From positions 1,698,001 to 1,762,000 of the forward strand of contig NZ_CP126170.1 of the NCBI RefSeq assembly GCF_033170385.1: a stretch of 64,000 nucleotides of DNA. The letters are read 5' to 3'. A model generated the notes under the pieces. It was not told where the DNA came from. It ran no database searches and was given only the letters and a program-made list of their open reading frames with translations. How positions within the stretch are numbered: position 1 is the stretch's first letter; every line of letters begins with the position of its first letter. This document shows positions 17,094 to 27,519 of the stretch, piece by piece. Origin of the DNA: Xanthomonas rydalmerensis. Its GTDB lineage: Bacteria; Pseudomonadota; Gammaproteobacteria; Xanthomonadales; Xanthomonadaceae. A program made the translations under genes and the position numbers.

Positions 17094-18196
17094 GCAGGGA
17101 GGTGCTCCGGGGCTTCCTCGGCGTCCAGCTCGCGGAACGGCAGCCGGATGCGGCAGGCAACGCCGTGCGGATAGAGCATGTCGAGCCGGATGTCGGCGTT
17201 GTCGCCGTAGAGTTCCTGCAGCCGCAGGCGAGTATTGGAGAAGCCGATGCCGTGTCCGCCCGCTTTGCTGTTTTCCTCCAGCGTGCTGTTGCCGTTGCGC
17301 ACTTCGATGGACAGCGTGTCGCCTTCGCGCCGGCTCTCGATCTCGATGCGGTCGCTGCCGACACGCTGGCCGATGCCATGGCGGATCGCATTCTCCACCA
17401 GGGGTTGCAGCAGCAGGCTGGGCACCGCGCAGTGCAGGGTGCCGGGGGCGACATAGATCTTCGCGCTCAGGCGGTCGCCGTACCGCTTGCGCTGGATGCC
17501 GAGATACAGGTCGAGCAGGGCCAGTTCGCGTTCCAGGGTGATTTCCTGGCCGTCGTATTCTTCCAGGAACGCGCGCAGCAGTTCGCTCAACCGCAGCAGC
17601 ATGTCCTCGGCGGCGACGGTGTCTTCGTCCAGCAGGGTGACGATGGCATGCAGCGTGTTGAACAGGAAATGCGGTTGCAGCTGGCTCTTCAGCACTTGCA
17701 GGCGCGACTGCGCGAGCTCGGCGGCCAGGCGGCTGGCTTCCACTTCGCGCCGGGTCTTCTCGGCGTGGAAGTGCAGCGCTTGCTGGATCGCGAACAGGGT
17801 CCAGTAGGTCAGCAACCCGATGGCGAAGTGCTGCTCCAGGAAATATCCCAGCTGTTCAGCGAAACCACTGGGCTCGAACAGGGTGGAGGCCAGCGCGCCG
17901 ATGACCATCGCGGCAAACGTCACGCACAGGCTTGCGACTGCCTGCGCGCCAAGCCCGTGGAAGCGCTGAGCGCCACGGACAGGAAAGCGTTCGGCGAGCC
18001 GGAAGACGGTGGGCGCCAGGAGGGCCCAGCTGTACCACTGGATCAGCGACCATCGGATGGGCACCTCCAAAGGCCATCTGCTGGCAACCGCACCGTTGTT
18101 GACGATGTTCTGGAGCATGAACACCATGGCCACCAGCGTCCACAGCGCGATATAGCGCCCCAGGCTCATTTCGGTATTGCCGAGTCGGACGTTCAT
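17090..18196 (-). CDS. LytS/YehU-family sensor histidine kinase
   Basis: A 368-aa membrane sensor kinase. About four N-terminal hydrophobic segments (residues 15-140, for example YIALWTLVAMVFMLQNIV and AVASLCVTFAAMVIGALA) are followed by a short coiled coil. The His_kinase domain places the phosphorylated H176 in QPHFLFNTLHAIV. The HATPase part has PLVENAIRHGIG (N box) and GHGIGFSNTRLRL (G box). I chose the ATG at 18196 (MNVRLGNTEM); 18226 and 18169 are possible alternatives, and the long upstream open frame is not protein-like. It forms an operon with the LytTR regulator through a 4-bp overlap. Confidence 0.9.
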   Translation of the reverse strand: MNVRLGNTEMSLGRYIALWTLVAMVFMLQNIVNNGAVASRWPLEVPIRWSLIQWYSWALLAPTVFRLAERFPVRGAQRFHGLGAQAVASLCVTFAAMVIGALASTLFEPSGFAEQLGYFLEQHFAIGLLTYWTLFAIQQALHFHAEKTRREVEASRLAAELAQSRLQVLKSQLQPHFLFNTLHAIVTLLDEDTVAAEDMLLRLSELLRAFLEEYDGQEITLERELALLDLYLGIQRKRYGDRLSAKIYVAPGTLHCAVPSLLLQPLVENAIRHGIGQRVGSDRIEIESRREGDTLSIEVRNGNSTLEENSKAGGHGIGFSNTRLRLQELYGDNADIRLDMLYPHGVACRIRLPFRELDAEEAPEHLPA

Positions 18197-18406
18197 CCAG
18201 AGGTGGTCGAGGGGTGACGGGCGCATCCTAGGCGCAGCGACACGCCGTGGAAAGCGCCGGCGCGCGCCCACTACGATTGGGAGCGCGAGAACGACGATTC
18301 GTCCCGAATCGATTTGCAGCCGCTCGATCACCCGGCCTGATGGGCAGGCCAGCACAGCGGAATCCACCCCGCGTGGCTGGCGCATCCTTCCCATCGGAGA
18401 TCCGTC

Positions 18407-18793
18407 ATGCCCTCGATCCGCGTCCTTGCCTTGACTCTTGTCCTGTCCGTTGCGACCGCACCGGCTGCCGCGGCCGAGTCGGTGCGCTATCTGGAACTGA
18501 GCAACCGCGCCTACGACGCGCTGACGTCGCTGGCCGTCGCTGCACCAAGCAGTGAACAGTTCCGCGAGGTCGCGCTCCACGCGCCGTTGCGGGGCGGCGG
18601 CGACGCAGCGACCTTTCCGCTCGCCGGTCATGCCTGCCGCTACGATCTTCGCTTCACCTTTCGCAACGGACGTTCGATGCTGTATCGGGATGTGGACATT
18701 TGCGCGCACCGCGTGCGCATTCGGCCGTTGCCGCATTCGCAGTCGGGCGGGCGTGCGCTGCAGGTCGATGAGACGGCTGGAGCCTCACCTTGA
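18407..18793 (+). CDS. Small secreted protein of unknown function
   Basis: A 128-aa protein with a convincing signal peptide (MPSIRVLALTLVLSVATAPAAAA). The roughly 105-aa mature domain contains two cysteines (HACRYDLRF and VDICAHRVR) that could form a disulfide. Motifs LELSNRAYDALTSLAV and FTFRNGRSMLYRDVDIC are characteristic but unknown to me. It is divergent from the sensor kinase, with about 210 bp between starts, so co-regulation with the two-component system is possible. Confidence 0.75.
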   Translation: MPSIRVLALTLVLSVATAPAAAAESVRYLELSNRAYDALTSLAVAAPSSEQFREVALHAPLRGGGDAATFPLAGHACRYDLRFTFRNGRSMLYRDVDICAHRVRIRPLPHSQSGGRALQVDETAGASP

Positions 18794-19128
18794 CCCGCTG
18801 TCCCGATCGAAGAGAGGCGACGGCGTGTCTTTCCTCATCGGGATCATGGCCCCCTTTTCGGGGAAGGTGCAGCGCAGGCGCGGACGAGGGGATGGGCGCA
18901 GCCTCGTCCATCCAGACTACGCGAGTCGCTTGTGCGTCGGACCCACCCCAACCCCTCCCTCGATGGGAGAGGGGCTTCCGCTCTCTGTGGGAGGGACTTA
19001 AGTCCCGACGCGACCCGCCGTGAGACGCAAGATCTCGGTCGCGCCACCATCTCATTGCACACGCACTGCGCACGCACGGCATCGGTCATGGTCGATGCCA
19101 CCCCCGCGAATGCGTGCGGCCAGGGGCG
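18794..19128. other. Intergenic region with two palindromic repeats
   Basis: 335 bp without a gene. It contains an imperfect CCCCAACCCCTCCCTC-GAT-GGGAGAGGGGC hairpin (18945-18973) that is nearly the same as the one at 63271-63301, followed by a separate REP-like palindrome (18985-19010). The rest shows nothing recognisable. Confidence 0.6.
18985..19010. repeat. REP-like palindrome
   Basis: Within GTGGGAGGGACTTAAGTCCCGACGC, the segment GGGACTTAAGTCCC (18992-19005) is a perfect 14-bp palindrome. Its form (GTGGGAGnGnCTTnAnnCnCnAC) is that of abundant extragenic palindromes in pseudomonads and xanthomonads. Only one copy is visible in this window. Confidence 0.55.
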
Positions 19129-20070
19129 CTAACCCGCTTTCGGCGGCAACCCCAGCAGTTCCGCCGGCAGCGCCGGCATCGGCGTGCGCTCGTCCAGCGC
19201 CTCGCGCTTGAGCCAGTCGACGAAGTGGCTGGCGGCCGGGCTGAGCAGGCGGTGGGTCGGATGCACGATGTAGTAGGAATAGCGCGCGGTCAGCGCCGGG
19301 CCGGGCAGGCGCACCAGCTCGTAGCGTTGCAGGTAGGGCTGGGCGATGTGCTTGCGCGCCAGCACCGCGCCCACGCCGTACACCGCCGCGCGCATCGCAT
19401 CGGTGCTGTCGTTGAAGGTGTGCATCGGCGGCAGCGCCACGCCGCGCACGCCGGCGGCGCGGAACCAGTCGCGCCAGCCCTGCGGCGACATGTCGGTGAG
19501 CAGCGGCAACTGCGCGATCTGATCGGGCCGGCGCAGCGTCGCCAGTTGCGGCAGGGCCGGCGAGGCCACCGGGAACAGTTCGTCGTCCATCAGGTGGTGC
19601 GAGGTCAGTCCCGGCCAGTCGCCCTGGCCGTAGCGGATGCCGAGTTCCGGGCCGCCGTCTTCGAAGCGCGAGAACGCGGAGTCGGTCTGGATCTCCAGGC
19701 GTACGTGCGGGTAGGCCTGGCAGAACCGCGGCAGGCGCGGCAGCAGCCAGCAGTACGAGAGCGAGCGCAGTGTGGTGAGGCGCAGCGGCGCGGTGTCGGC
19801 CTGCGGATGCAGGTTGCCGGCGACCGCGGCGATGTCGGCCAGTGCCGCGCTGGCGGCATCGGCCAGTTGCCGGCCTTCGGCGGTCAGCTTGACCCCGCGC
19901 GCGTGGCGCTGGAACAGCGTGGCGCCGAGCAGGGCTTCCAGGCGCCGCACATGGTGGCTGACCGCACTGGCGGTGAGGTGCAGTTCCTCCGCGGCATGGG
20001 CGAAGTTCTGGTGGCGGGCCGCGGCGGCGAACACGCCAAGCGCGGGCAGCAGGGACGGGCGCAGTTGCAT
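19129..20070 (-). CDS. LysR-family transcriptional regulator (GcvA-like)
   Basis: A 313-aa LysR regulator. The HTH (1-65) reads LPALGVFAAAARHQNFAHAAEELHLTASAVSHHVRRLEALLGATLFQRHARGVKLT. The effector domain follows, with the GcvA-like features DWPGL and DDELFPVASPAL. The ATG at 20070 (MQLRPSLLPAL) is the natural start; the frame stays open far upstream on the antisense of the neighbouring gene, which is not coding. It is divergent from an EamA-type exporter, the likely regulatory target, with 216 bp between starts. Confidence 0.92.
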   Translation of the reverse strand: MQLRPSLLPALGVFAAAARHQNFAHAAEELHLTASAVSHHVRRLEALLGATLFQRHARGVKLTAEGRQLADAASAALADIAAVAGNLHPQADTAPLRLTTLRSLSYCWLLPRLPRFCQAYPHVRLEIQTDSAFSRFEDGGPELGIRYGQGDWPGLTSHHLMDDELFPVASPALPQLATLRRPDQIAQLPLLTDMSPQGWRDWFRAAGVRGVALPPMHTFNDSTDAMRAAVYGVGAVLARKHIAQPYLQRYELVRLPGPALTARYSYYIVHPTHRLLSPAASHFVDWLKREALDERTPMPALPAELLGLPPKAG

Positions 20071-20286
20071 GAGCAGACACGCGGCAGATTTGTGGCTCGC
20101 GACGATACTACGCGCTTGTCGGCCCCGTGGCGCAGGATGATGCTGGCAGCCGAACGCGACATGCGCGGCGCGCAGCGGCGAGGCGGGGTCGGCGCGAAGG
20201 CGCCGCTCGGCACCCGCAGCCGGCCGCGGATGCGTGGCGCCGCACGATCGCTGCGGCGCGTTTCCGGTCGACCGCGAGCCTCCTCC

Positions 20287-21210
20287 ATGCCTACTTCCGA
20301 TACCTCCCTGCAGCCGGCCATCTCCGCCCCTGCTGCGTCCGCACCCGACGGCGCTGCGACGCGCGACTGGCGCACGCCGCTGGAACTGGGCTTCCTCGGC
20401 ATCGTCTGGGGCTGCTCGTTCCTGTTCATGCGCGTGGCCGCGCCGCAGTTCGGCGCCTATGCGCTGGTGGAACTGCGCCTGGCGCTGGGCGCGGCGGTGC
20501 TGCTGCCGTTCCTGTGGCTGGCGCGGGCGCGCTTCCCGCTGCGGCGCTGGCCGACCCTGGCGGGGATCGGCTTGCTCAACTCCGCGCTGCCGTTCCTGCT
20601 GTTCGCCTGGGGCGCGCAACATGCGCCGGCGGCGATCGGCGCGATCTGCAACGCGATGACCGTGCTGTTCACCGCATTGATCGCGTTCCTGTTCTTCGGC
20701 GAGAAGATCGGCACGCGCCGCGCGTTGGCACTGTTGATCGGCTTCGCCGGCATCGTGGTGTTGGCCACCGGCAAGTCGGCCGGCATCAGCGTGGGGCCCG
20801 CCGCGCTGGCCGGCACCACCGCTTCGCTGCTGTACGGCATCGGTTACAGCCTGGTGAAGCGGCACATGAGCGATCTGCCGCCGGCCGCGGCCGCCGCGTC
20901 CACCCTGGGTTGCAGCGCCTTGCTGCTGGCGCCGCTGGCCTGGACGCATTGGCCGGCCGCCCCGGTGCCGGCCGTCGCCTGGGCCTGCGCCGGCGGTCTG
21001 GGCGTGCTGTGTACCGGGCTGGCGTTCCTGTTGTACTACCGGTTGATCCAGCGCATCGGCCCGGCGCGCGCGTCGACGGTGACCTATCTGGTGCCGGTGT
21101 TCGGCGCGCTGCTGGCCTGGGCGCTGCTCGGCGAACCGCTGACCTGGACCATGTTGCTGGCCGGCATGCTGATCCTGGGCAGCGTCGCCTTCAGTCAGCG
21201 CGCGCGGTAG
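20287..21210 (+). CDS. EamA/DMT-family transporter
   Basis: A 307-aa inner-membrane protein with about ten hydrophobic helices arranged as two EamA repeats: WRTPLELGFLGIVWGCSFLFMRVA opens the first, and LAGTTASLLYGIGYSLVKRHM opens the second. It also carries the typical FFGEKIGTRRALALLIGFAGIVVL and LGEPLTWTMLLAGMLILGSVAF segments. Drug/metabolite transporters of this class export amino acids, metabolites or small toxic compounds; the substrate is not predictable. The ATG at 20287 is chosen because the translation upstream is antisense to intergenic and regulator DNA. It is divergent from the LysR gene. Confidence 0.92.
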   Translation: MPTSDTSLQPAISAPAASAPDGAATRDWRTPLELGFLGIVWGCSFLFMRVAAPQFGAYALVELRLALGAAVLLPFLWLARARFPLRRWPTLAGIGLLNSALPFLLFAWGAQHAPAAIGAICNAMTVLFTALIAFLFFGEKIGTRRALALLIGFAGIVVLATGKSAGISVGPAALAGTTASLLYGIGYSLVKRHMSDLPPAAAAASTLGCSALLLAPLAWTHWPAAPVPAVAWACAGGLGVLCTGLAFLLYYRLIQRIGPARASTVTYLVPVFGALLAWALLGEPLTWTMLLAGMLILGSVAFSQRAR

Positions 21211-21310
21211 CAGCGCCGCGGCAACGTGCGCGAAGGTGCCCGAGCTGGCGGCGCACCGGCGCGCCATAATCGCCGTGTGGCACACGCCTTTCGGCCTGGA
21301 GAACGACGCA

Positions 21311-21823
21311 ATGACCGATTCCCTGCTTGCATCGCAGTTCGCCTTCAAGGCCTGGGCCAACGCCGAACTGCTGCAGGCGCTGGCGCAGATCGACGGCGAT
21401 GCGTTTCCGGCGCAGCGGGAGCGCGCGATCCGGCTGTTGAACCACACCTACGTGGTGGACCGGATCTTCGCCGCGCACCTGCAGGGCGGCACGCATGCAT
21501 TCACCGCGAGCAACACGCCGCAGACGCCGGAACTGGTGGCGCTGGGCGCGGCCGTGACCGAATCGGACCGATGGTATGCCGATTACGTCGCCCGGCTCGA
21601 CGCGGCCGCCTTGCAGCAGACGCTCGCGTTCCGTTTCACCGATGGCGACGCCGGCAGCATGAGCCGGCAGGAAATGCTGTTCCACGTGCTCGCGCACGGC
21701 GCCTTCCACCGCGGCAACATCGCCATGCTGCTGACCGAGTGCGACGTGGAGCAGCCGCGCGAACTGTTCACCCGCTTCCTGCACGCGCAGCAGCCGCAAC
21801 GGCGCGCTGCCGGCGGCGCCTGA
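21311..21823 (+). CDS. DinB family protein
   Basis: A 170-aa four-helix-bundle protein of the DinB/YfiT superfamily. The three metal-ligand histidines are visible: H45 in LLNHTYVVD, then H129 and H133 in HVLAHGAFHRGNI. Such proteins are metal-dependent transferases (bacillithiol, glutathione or mycothiol S-transferases in some lineages) or of unknown function. The ATG at 21311 follows GGAGAACG. It is convergent with the cyclophilin gene, with only 24 bp between the stops. Confidence 0.9.
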   Translation: MTDSLLASQFAFKAWANAELLQALAQIDGDAFPAQRERAIRLLNHTYVVDRIFAAHLQGGTHAFTASNTPQTPELVALGAAVTESDRWYADYVARLDAAALQQTLAFRFTDGDAGSMSRQEMLFHVLAHGAFHRGNIAMLLTECDVEQPRELFTRFLHAQQPQRRAAGGA

Positions 21824-21847
21824 GCGCGCAGCGTCGCGCGGAATACG

Positions 21848-22768
21848 CTACTGCGGCGGCGTGCGCACCGGCAGCGGCACGTTGCACAGGTCGATGTGCC
21901 CGGCCGGGCGCTTGTAGAACGCGTCGCGGCGGTTGCGCCGCGCTTCGGCGACTTCGCGGAAGGTGCGGGTGTCGGTGCGCAACACTTGCAGCGGGGTACG
22001 TTCGGCTTCCGGCACGTCGCTGGCCAGGCGGATCGCGCGGATCGGCGTGCGCTGCTCGGGTTTTTCGTAGAAGCCCATCGGGTCCGGCCCGCGCGGGATC
22101 ACGCTGAGCAGTTCCATGCCCTTGACCACGCGGCCGACCACGGTGATGTTGCGGTCCAGTTGCCGTGGCGACTGTCCGGTGACCACGTACAGTTCGGCGC
22201 CGATGCTGCTGTCCTCATCGTTGTTGCGGCCGGCGCCGAGCGTGCCGTAGCAGTGCGCCAGCCAGGCGGTGCCGGCCTTGGGATCGCGCGCCACCGGGAA
22301 GCCGTCGACGAAGCCCACCTGCGGCGCCCAGCCATCGCGGTCGGGCAGGGGCTGGAACGCCAGGCCCGCGGCGGGGCGCTGGAATTCGGCCGGCAGATGC
22401 GTCTTGGCGCTGCCCAGCGACTTGGCCTTGCCCGGCTCCTCGCCGTCGGGGTCGCCGAACTGCACCACGAAATTGTCCTGCGAGCGGTAGATGCTCAGGC
22501 CGTCCCAGAAGTGCTCGTGGGCGAGGGTGCGGATGTTGCCGACGTGCTGCGGCGCGAACGCCGGCGCCAGCTCGATGATCACGCGGCCGGTCTCCAGTTC
22601 CAGGTAGAGCGTGTTCGCCGGATCCAGGGTGCGCCAGTCGCTGGGCTTGGAGGCGTCCAGGATCTGTTGCGGGCTGCGGTACGGCACGGCCGGCGGCGGC
22701 GCCCCTGCCGCCGCGGCGAAGGTGGACAGCGACAACGCGAGGGCGAGCAGGGAAGTGCGCAGCGGCAT
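21848..22768 (-). CDS. Periplasmic cyclophilin-type peptidylprolyl isomerase
   Basis: A 306-aa exported PPIase with signal peptide ([20 protein letters not shown]). The cyclophilin core includes [37 protein letters not shown] and later [35 protein letters not shown]. It is about twice the length of small cyclophilins because of inserted loops and a C-terminal extension ending [12 protein letters not shown]. The role is proline isomerisation during folding of envelope proteins. It lies 101 bp downstream of the T4SS effector candidate on the same strand, but an operon is not evident. Confidence 0.92.
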   Translation of the reverse strand: MPLRTSLLALALSLSTFAAAAGAPPPAVPYRSPQQILDASKPSDWRTLDPANTLYLELETGRVIIELAPAFAPQHVGNIRTLAHEHFWDGLSIYRSQDNFVVQFGDPDGEEPGKAKSLGSAKTHLPAEFQRPAAGLAFQPLPDRDGWAPQVGFVDGFPVARDPKAGTAWLAHCYGTLGAGRNNDEDSSIGAELYVVTGQSPRQLDRNITVVGRVVKGMELLSVIPRGPDPMGFYEKPEQRTPIRAIRLASDVPEAERTPLQVLRTDTRTFREVAEARRNRRDAFYKRPAGHIDLCNVPLPVRTPPQ

Positions 22769-22869
22769 GAGGGCGGCCCGGTCGGTGAGCGCTCGATTCT
22801 CACCGAAGCGGCGGCCGCTGCCAATGCGCCGGCGGCATGGCGCGACCGCCGTGCCGCCGGCAGTGCCGC

Positions 22870-24648
22870 CTATGACAGCGCGCGCCGCTGCGGTTCCTGC
22901 GCCTCCTGCACCGGCGCCTGGCTTGGGGCCGGCGGCAGCGCGGCCAGTTGCCTGGCGCTTTCGGCGGCCGGGATGGTCGCGGCCTGCGCGGCGTCCACGT
23001 AGGCCACCCGCTTGTCGCCGGACATGGGATCGCCCTGCACCGCGAACACGCGTCCGTTGTCGTTGCGCAGGATGTGATCGACCTGGGTCAGGCCGTCGCG
23101 CCGTGCCGCCAGCAGCAGGCTGCCGGCGACGTTGGCATCGTAGGGGCTGAGCTTGCTCGCGATCGCCTGCTGCATCGCCTGCTGCTGCGGATCGGCGGCG
23201 GCACGTACCTCGGACGCAGCGCCGGTGCTCGGCGCGGAGCGCGCGGGCGCCGACGGTGATGGCTGGTCGGCGCGCTCGACCTGCGCGTCGATGCGCACCA
23301 GGTCGCCGCCCGGCGTGCCGCCGGCGCTGCTGGCCACGCGAAACAGGCGCTCGCTCAGGCCGTACTGGGAATTGCCCAGGTTTCGCGCCAGCCCGATCGC
23401 GAAGTCCTGCGGACTCTGTTTTTCATACTGGGCGGCCTCGTGCGCGGTCATCGGACTGGCCTGGGCGGCACGCTGGTACTGCTGGCGCAGCGCGTCCATC
23501 TGCTGTTCGGAGAAGCGCAGGGTGGCGTTCTGGCCGGCCGCGATCGGCGTATCGGCCGAGGCGGTGTCCTTGCCGGTCAGCGCGGCGTTGAGCAGCTGCG
23601 CCTGGTTGTGGTCGACCTTGTCGAAGGTGAACTGGTAGCTGCGCTCGTCCACGCGCTCCTTGCCCGCCGGATCGAACTGACGGGTCAGGGTCATCGGCAC
23701 GTTGCCGGCGTACTGCGCCTTGCCGACCACGCTGGAACTGCCATCGGCATAGGTGGTGCGCACGTTCTCGCCGCTGTTGCGCTGGCCGCCCAGTTCGGCC
23801 TTGAACGGACCCAGGCCGAGCTGGGCGCGGGTCTCCGAACTCATGGTCAGGCTTTCGACCTTCTGCACGTCGCCGACGCCGGGCACGTCGGCGGCGAGTC
23901 GGCCGCTGGCCAGGAACGTGCGATAGGCGGCCTGCGCCTGCGGCTCGCGCAGGTCGAAGGTGGCGGTGCGCATGGTCGCCTGACCCAGCGCGTCCTGCCG
24001 GCCGAGCATGGCCTGGGCGATGTCGGTCTTCAGCCCCATCGCCTCCAGACGCTCCACCGCCTGGGTCGGGCCGACCGCGACGCGGACGCGGTCGGCGTCC
24101 AGGCGCTCCACCGCATAGCTCATGCCGGCCGCGTCGGTGCGTTCGCTGGACGTGGCGAAGCCGCGGAACGCGGCCTCCATCGAGGTCTTGGCGAATACCT
24201 GGCCATCGAGCCTGACGCGGCCGCCTTCCGGGATGGTCGTGGGATCGAAGGGATTCACCCGCGCAGCGGCGTCGGCCGTGGCCGCGCCGGGCAGCCTGAC
24301 CTCGTAGCGGCCGCGCTCGCCGGTGGCCTGGGTCAGGCTGCCGTCGGCCGCCAGGCGCCCGGCTTTGAAGTCGCCCTGGATGCGATGGCCCTGGGTGAAC
24401 TCCATCTCGACATTGAACGTGGTCTTGCCGTCTTCCTCCTTGCGGCCGGCGCCGACCTTGCCGGTATGCACCACCGCGTATTCCAGCGGGCCGTACTTGG
24501 CCTCTGCGGCCGTGCGGCTGTACTCGAGCGAACCCGAGCCGGCCGCCGGGTCGCGCTTGACCCCGCCGACCGAGAACTGGTTGCCGGATCCGGCGAAGCT
24601 GGCGTCGGTGGCCTGCCCGGGCTGTGGGGTGGCGGGCGTCGAACTCAT
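22870..24648 (-). CDS. XVIPCD-containing protein, candidate type IV secretion (X-T4SS) antibacterial effector
   Basis: A 592-aa protein without signal peptide. The C-terminal 110 residues match the XVIPCD recruitment domain of Xanthomonas T4SS effectors: [28 protein letters not shown] (from about 519), FAVQGDP, then [23 protein letters not shown], and a Gln/Pro-rich tail. This domain is known to bind the coupling protein VirD4. The N-terminal 480 residues are Gly/Ala/Gln-rich with repeated beta-like segments and do not resemble a lysozyme, amidase, lipase or nuclease that I recognise, so its toxic activity, if any, is new to me. No small lipoprotein immunity gene is adjacent. The ATG at 24648 has a near-perfect AGGAGGT ribosome-binding site. 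It is divergent from padR. Confidence 0.82.
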   Translation of the reverse strand: MSSTPATPQPGQATDASFAGSGNQFSVGGVKRDPAAGSGSLEYSRTAAEAKYGPLEYAVVHTGKVGAGRKEEDGKTTFNVEMEFTQGHRIQGDFKAGRLAADGSLTQATGERGRYEVRLPGAATADAAARVNPFDPTTIPEGGRVRLDGQVFAKTSMEAAFRGFATSSERTDAAGMSYAVERLDADRVRVAVGPTQAVERLEAMGLKTDIAQAMLGRQDALGQATMRTATFDLREPQAQAAYRTFLASGRLAADVPGVGDVQKVESLTMSSETRAQLGLGPFKAELGGQRNSGENVRTTYADGSSSVVGKAQYAGNVPMTLTRQFDPAGKERVDERSYQFTFDKVDHNQAQLLNAALTGKDTASADTPIAAGQNATLRFSEQQMDALRQQYQRAAQASPMTAHEAAQYEKQSPQDFAIGLARNLGNSQYGLSERLFRVASSAGGTPGGDLVRIDAQVERADQPSPSAPARSAPSTGAASEVRAAADPQQQAMQQAIASKLSPYDANVAGSLLLAARRDGLTQVDHILRNDNGRVFAVQGDPMSGDKRVAYVDAAQAATIPAAESARQLAALPPAPSQAPVQEAQEPQRRALS

Positions 24649-24785
24649 GCGTGACCTCCTGGATGGCATGCGAGAAAGAAGTCTTCCGAGTGTAGTCAGC
24701 GCGGTGTTGTCGAATCGTTTGTCGCACCGGTGGCGGGCAGGCGAGGCAGGCATGACCAACGGCACAGGGACTATGTCGAACTCGG

Positions 24786-24801
24786 TACTAGTATCTATCT
24801 C
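24786..24801. promoter_or_regulatory. AT-rich tract before padR, possible operator or promoter
   Basis: The tract TACTAGTATCTATCTC lies 18-33 bp upstream of the padR start and contains the ACTAGT palindrome. PadR proteins commonly bind such AT-rich dyads at their own promoter. The assignment is an inference from position and composition only. Confidence 0.35.
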
Positions 24802-24818
24802 AACCTAGCGAGGGCGCC

Positions 24819-25184
24819 ATGGTCGAGCCGGATGCACAACTGAAGAAGTTCCAGAAGGAGCTGAGCGCCGGCACGGTGTCGCTGGCCCTGCTGGCGGTGC
24901 TGGCCGCGGCCGAGGCGCCGCTGTACGGCTACCTGATCGCCAAGCGCCTGGAACAGGTGGGCGAGGGCGTGCTCAGCGGCAAGCAGAGCGCGCTGTACCC
25001 GGTGCTGCGCAACCTGGAGGCGGCTGGCCTGCTGTCCAGCCATGTCGAGCCGTCGGTGGCCGGGCCGCCGCGGCGTTACTACCACATCACCGCGGCGGGC
25101 CTGACCACGCTGCGGCAATGGGCCGCGGCGTGGCGCGCCACCCGCGATTCCGTCGATTCCGTGCTGAAGGGGATTTCAGAATGA
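24819..25184 (+). CDS. PadR-family transcriptional regulator
   Basis: A 121-aa regulator of PadR subfamily 2 size. The winged helix shows AGTVSLALLAVLAAAEAPLYGYLIAKRLE, the LYPVLRNLEAAGLLSS recognition and wing region, and GPPRRYYHITAAGLTTLRQW, all signature PadR segments. Its stop overlaps the start of the next gene as ATGA (25181-25184). That pair, a PadR regulator followed by a membrane protein with a DUF1700-type N-terminus, is a common arrangement. The likely role is self-repression relieved by envelope or chemical stress; the ligand is unknown. Confidence 0.93.
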   Translation: MVEPDAQLKKFQKELSAGTVSLALLAVLAAAEAPLYGYLIAKRLEQVGEGVLSGKQSALYPVLRNLEAAGLLSSHVEPSVAGPPRRYYHITAAGLTTLRQWAAAWRATRDSVDSVLKGISE

Positions 25185-26101
25185 GCAGCGCACACACCGC
25201 ACCGCGGCCCTTGCCGACCACCATTCCCGACTACCTGGCGCAACTGCGCGCGGCGCTGGCCGGCGCCGACCCGGCGCTGGTCCAGGACGCGCTGTACGAC
25301 GCGGAGGAATACCTGCGTTCGGAGCTGGCCGAGCAGCCGGGCAAGAGCGAGGCCGAGGTCATCGCCGGCGTGGCCGGCAGCTACGGTGCGCCGGATGAGG
25401 TGGCCGAGATCTACCGTGAGACGGAGGTGACGGTGAACCGCGCGCTGAAGCCGCCGGCGCCGCCGAAGCGCAAGTCGTTGCTCGGCCGCTTCTTTGGCGT
25501 GGCCGCCGACACGCGCGCCTACGGCGCGCTCTTCTACATGCTGCTGTCGCTGGTCACCGGCATCTTCTACTTCACCTGGGTGGTGACCGGGGCCAGCGTG
25601 TCGCTGGGCATGCTGGTGCTGATCATCGGCGTGCCGTTGCTGGTGCTGTTCTTCGGCTCGGTGCGCGTGCTGTCGCTGGTGGAAGGGCGCATCGTGGAAG
25701 TGCTGCTGGGCGAACGCATGCCGCGGCGGCCGCTGTACAGCGAGCGCGCACAACCCTGGCTGCGGCGCATCGGGCAGATGTTCACCGATGCGCGCACCTG
25801 GACCACGATGCTGTACTTCCTGCTGATGCTGCCGCTGGGCACCTTCTACTTCAGCGTGTTCATCACCCTGCTGAGTATTGGGCTGGCGCTCGCGGCGGCG
25901 CCGCTGGGGTTCTTCCTGCCGCAGCAGTTCAATGCGATGTTCGTCGACGGGAACGTCATCGAAAGCGCGCCGTGGCTGCTGCCGGTGTGGAGCGCGCTGG
26001 GCATCGTGCTGCTGTTCGCTACGCTGCACCTGGCGCGCGCGGTCGGCAAGCTGCATGGCCTGCTGGCAAAGCACCTGCTGGTGCACAGCGCGGGGCAATG
26101 A
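25181..26101 (+). CDS. DUF1700/HAAS-type N-terminus plus sensor-like multi-pass membrane protein
   Basis: A 306-aa protein. Residues 15-90 are helical and match the HAAS/DUF1700 style (YLAQLRAALAGADPALVQDALYDAEEYLRSEL; IAGVAGSYGAPDEVAEIY). The rest has four to six transmembrane segments in two blocks (YMLLSLVTGIFYFTWVVTGASVSLGMLVLII; TMLYFLLMLPLGTFYFSVFITLLSIGLALAAAPLGFFL). This is like the 'putative sensor' domain found in membrane sensors. It is translationally coupled to padR. Function is unknown; a role in envelope stress sensing together with PadR is plausible. Confidence 0.82.
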   Translation: MSSAHTAPRPLPTTIPDYLAQLRAALAGADPALVQDALYDAEEYLRSELAEQPGKSEAEVIAGVAGSYGAPDEVAEIYRETEVTVNRALKPPAPPKRKSLLGRFFGVAADTRAYGALFYMLLSLVTGIFYFTWVVTGASVSLGMLVLIIGVPLLVLFFGSVRVLSLVEGRIVEVLLGERMPRRPLYSERAQPWLRRIGQMFTDARTWTTMLYFLLMLPLGTFYFSVFITLLSIGLALAAAPLGFFLPQQFNAMFVDGNVIESAPWLLPVWSALGIVLLFATLHLARAVGKLHGLLAKHLLVHSAGQ

Positions 26102-26145
26102 CGAGGTGCCGCGGCCGGCGACTGCCGGCCGCGGACGTTACCGGC

Positions 26146-27456
<1,311 letters not shown>

Positions 27457-27519
27457 GCCGGCGTTTCCATCCTGAGCGTATGCTGCCGTGCAGCATAGCG
27501 CATCCGCGCTGTTTGCACC

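Noticed and set aside
19129..21447. A continuous minus-strand open frame joining the LysR gene with DNA antisense to the EamA gene.
   Set aside because: Only the last 313 codons show LysR features; the rest is low-complexity antisense translation. The start was placed at the ATG at 20070.
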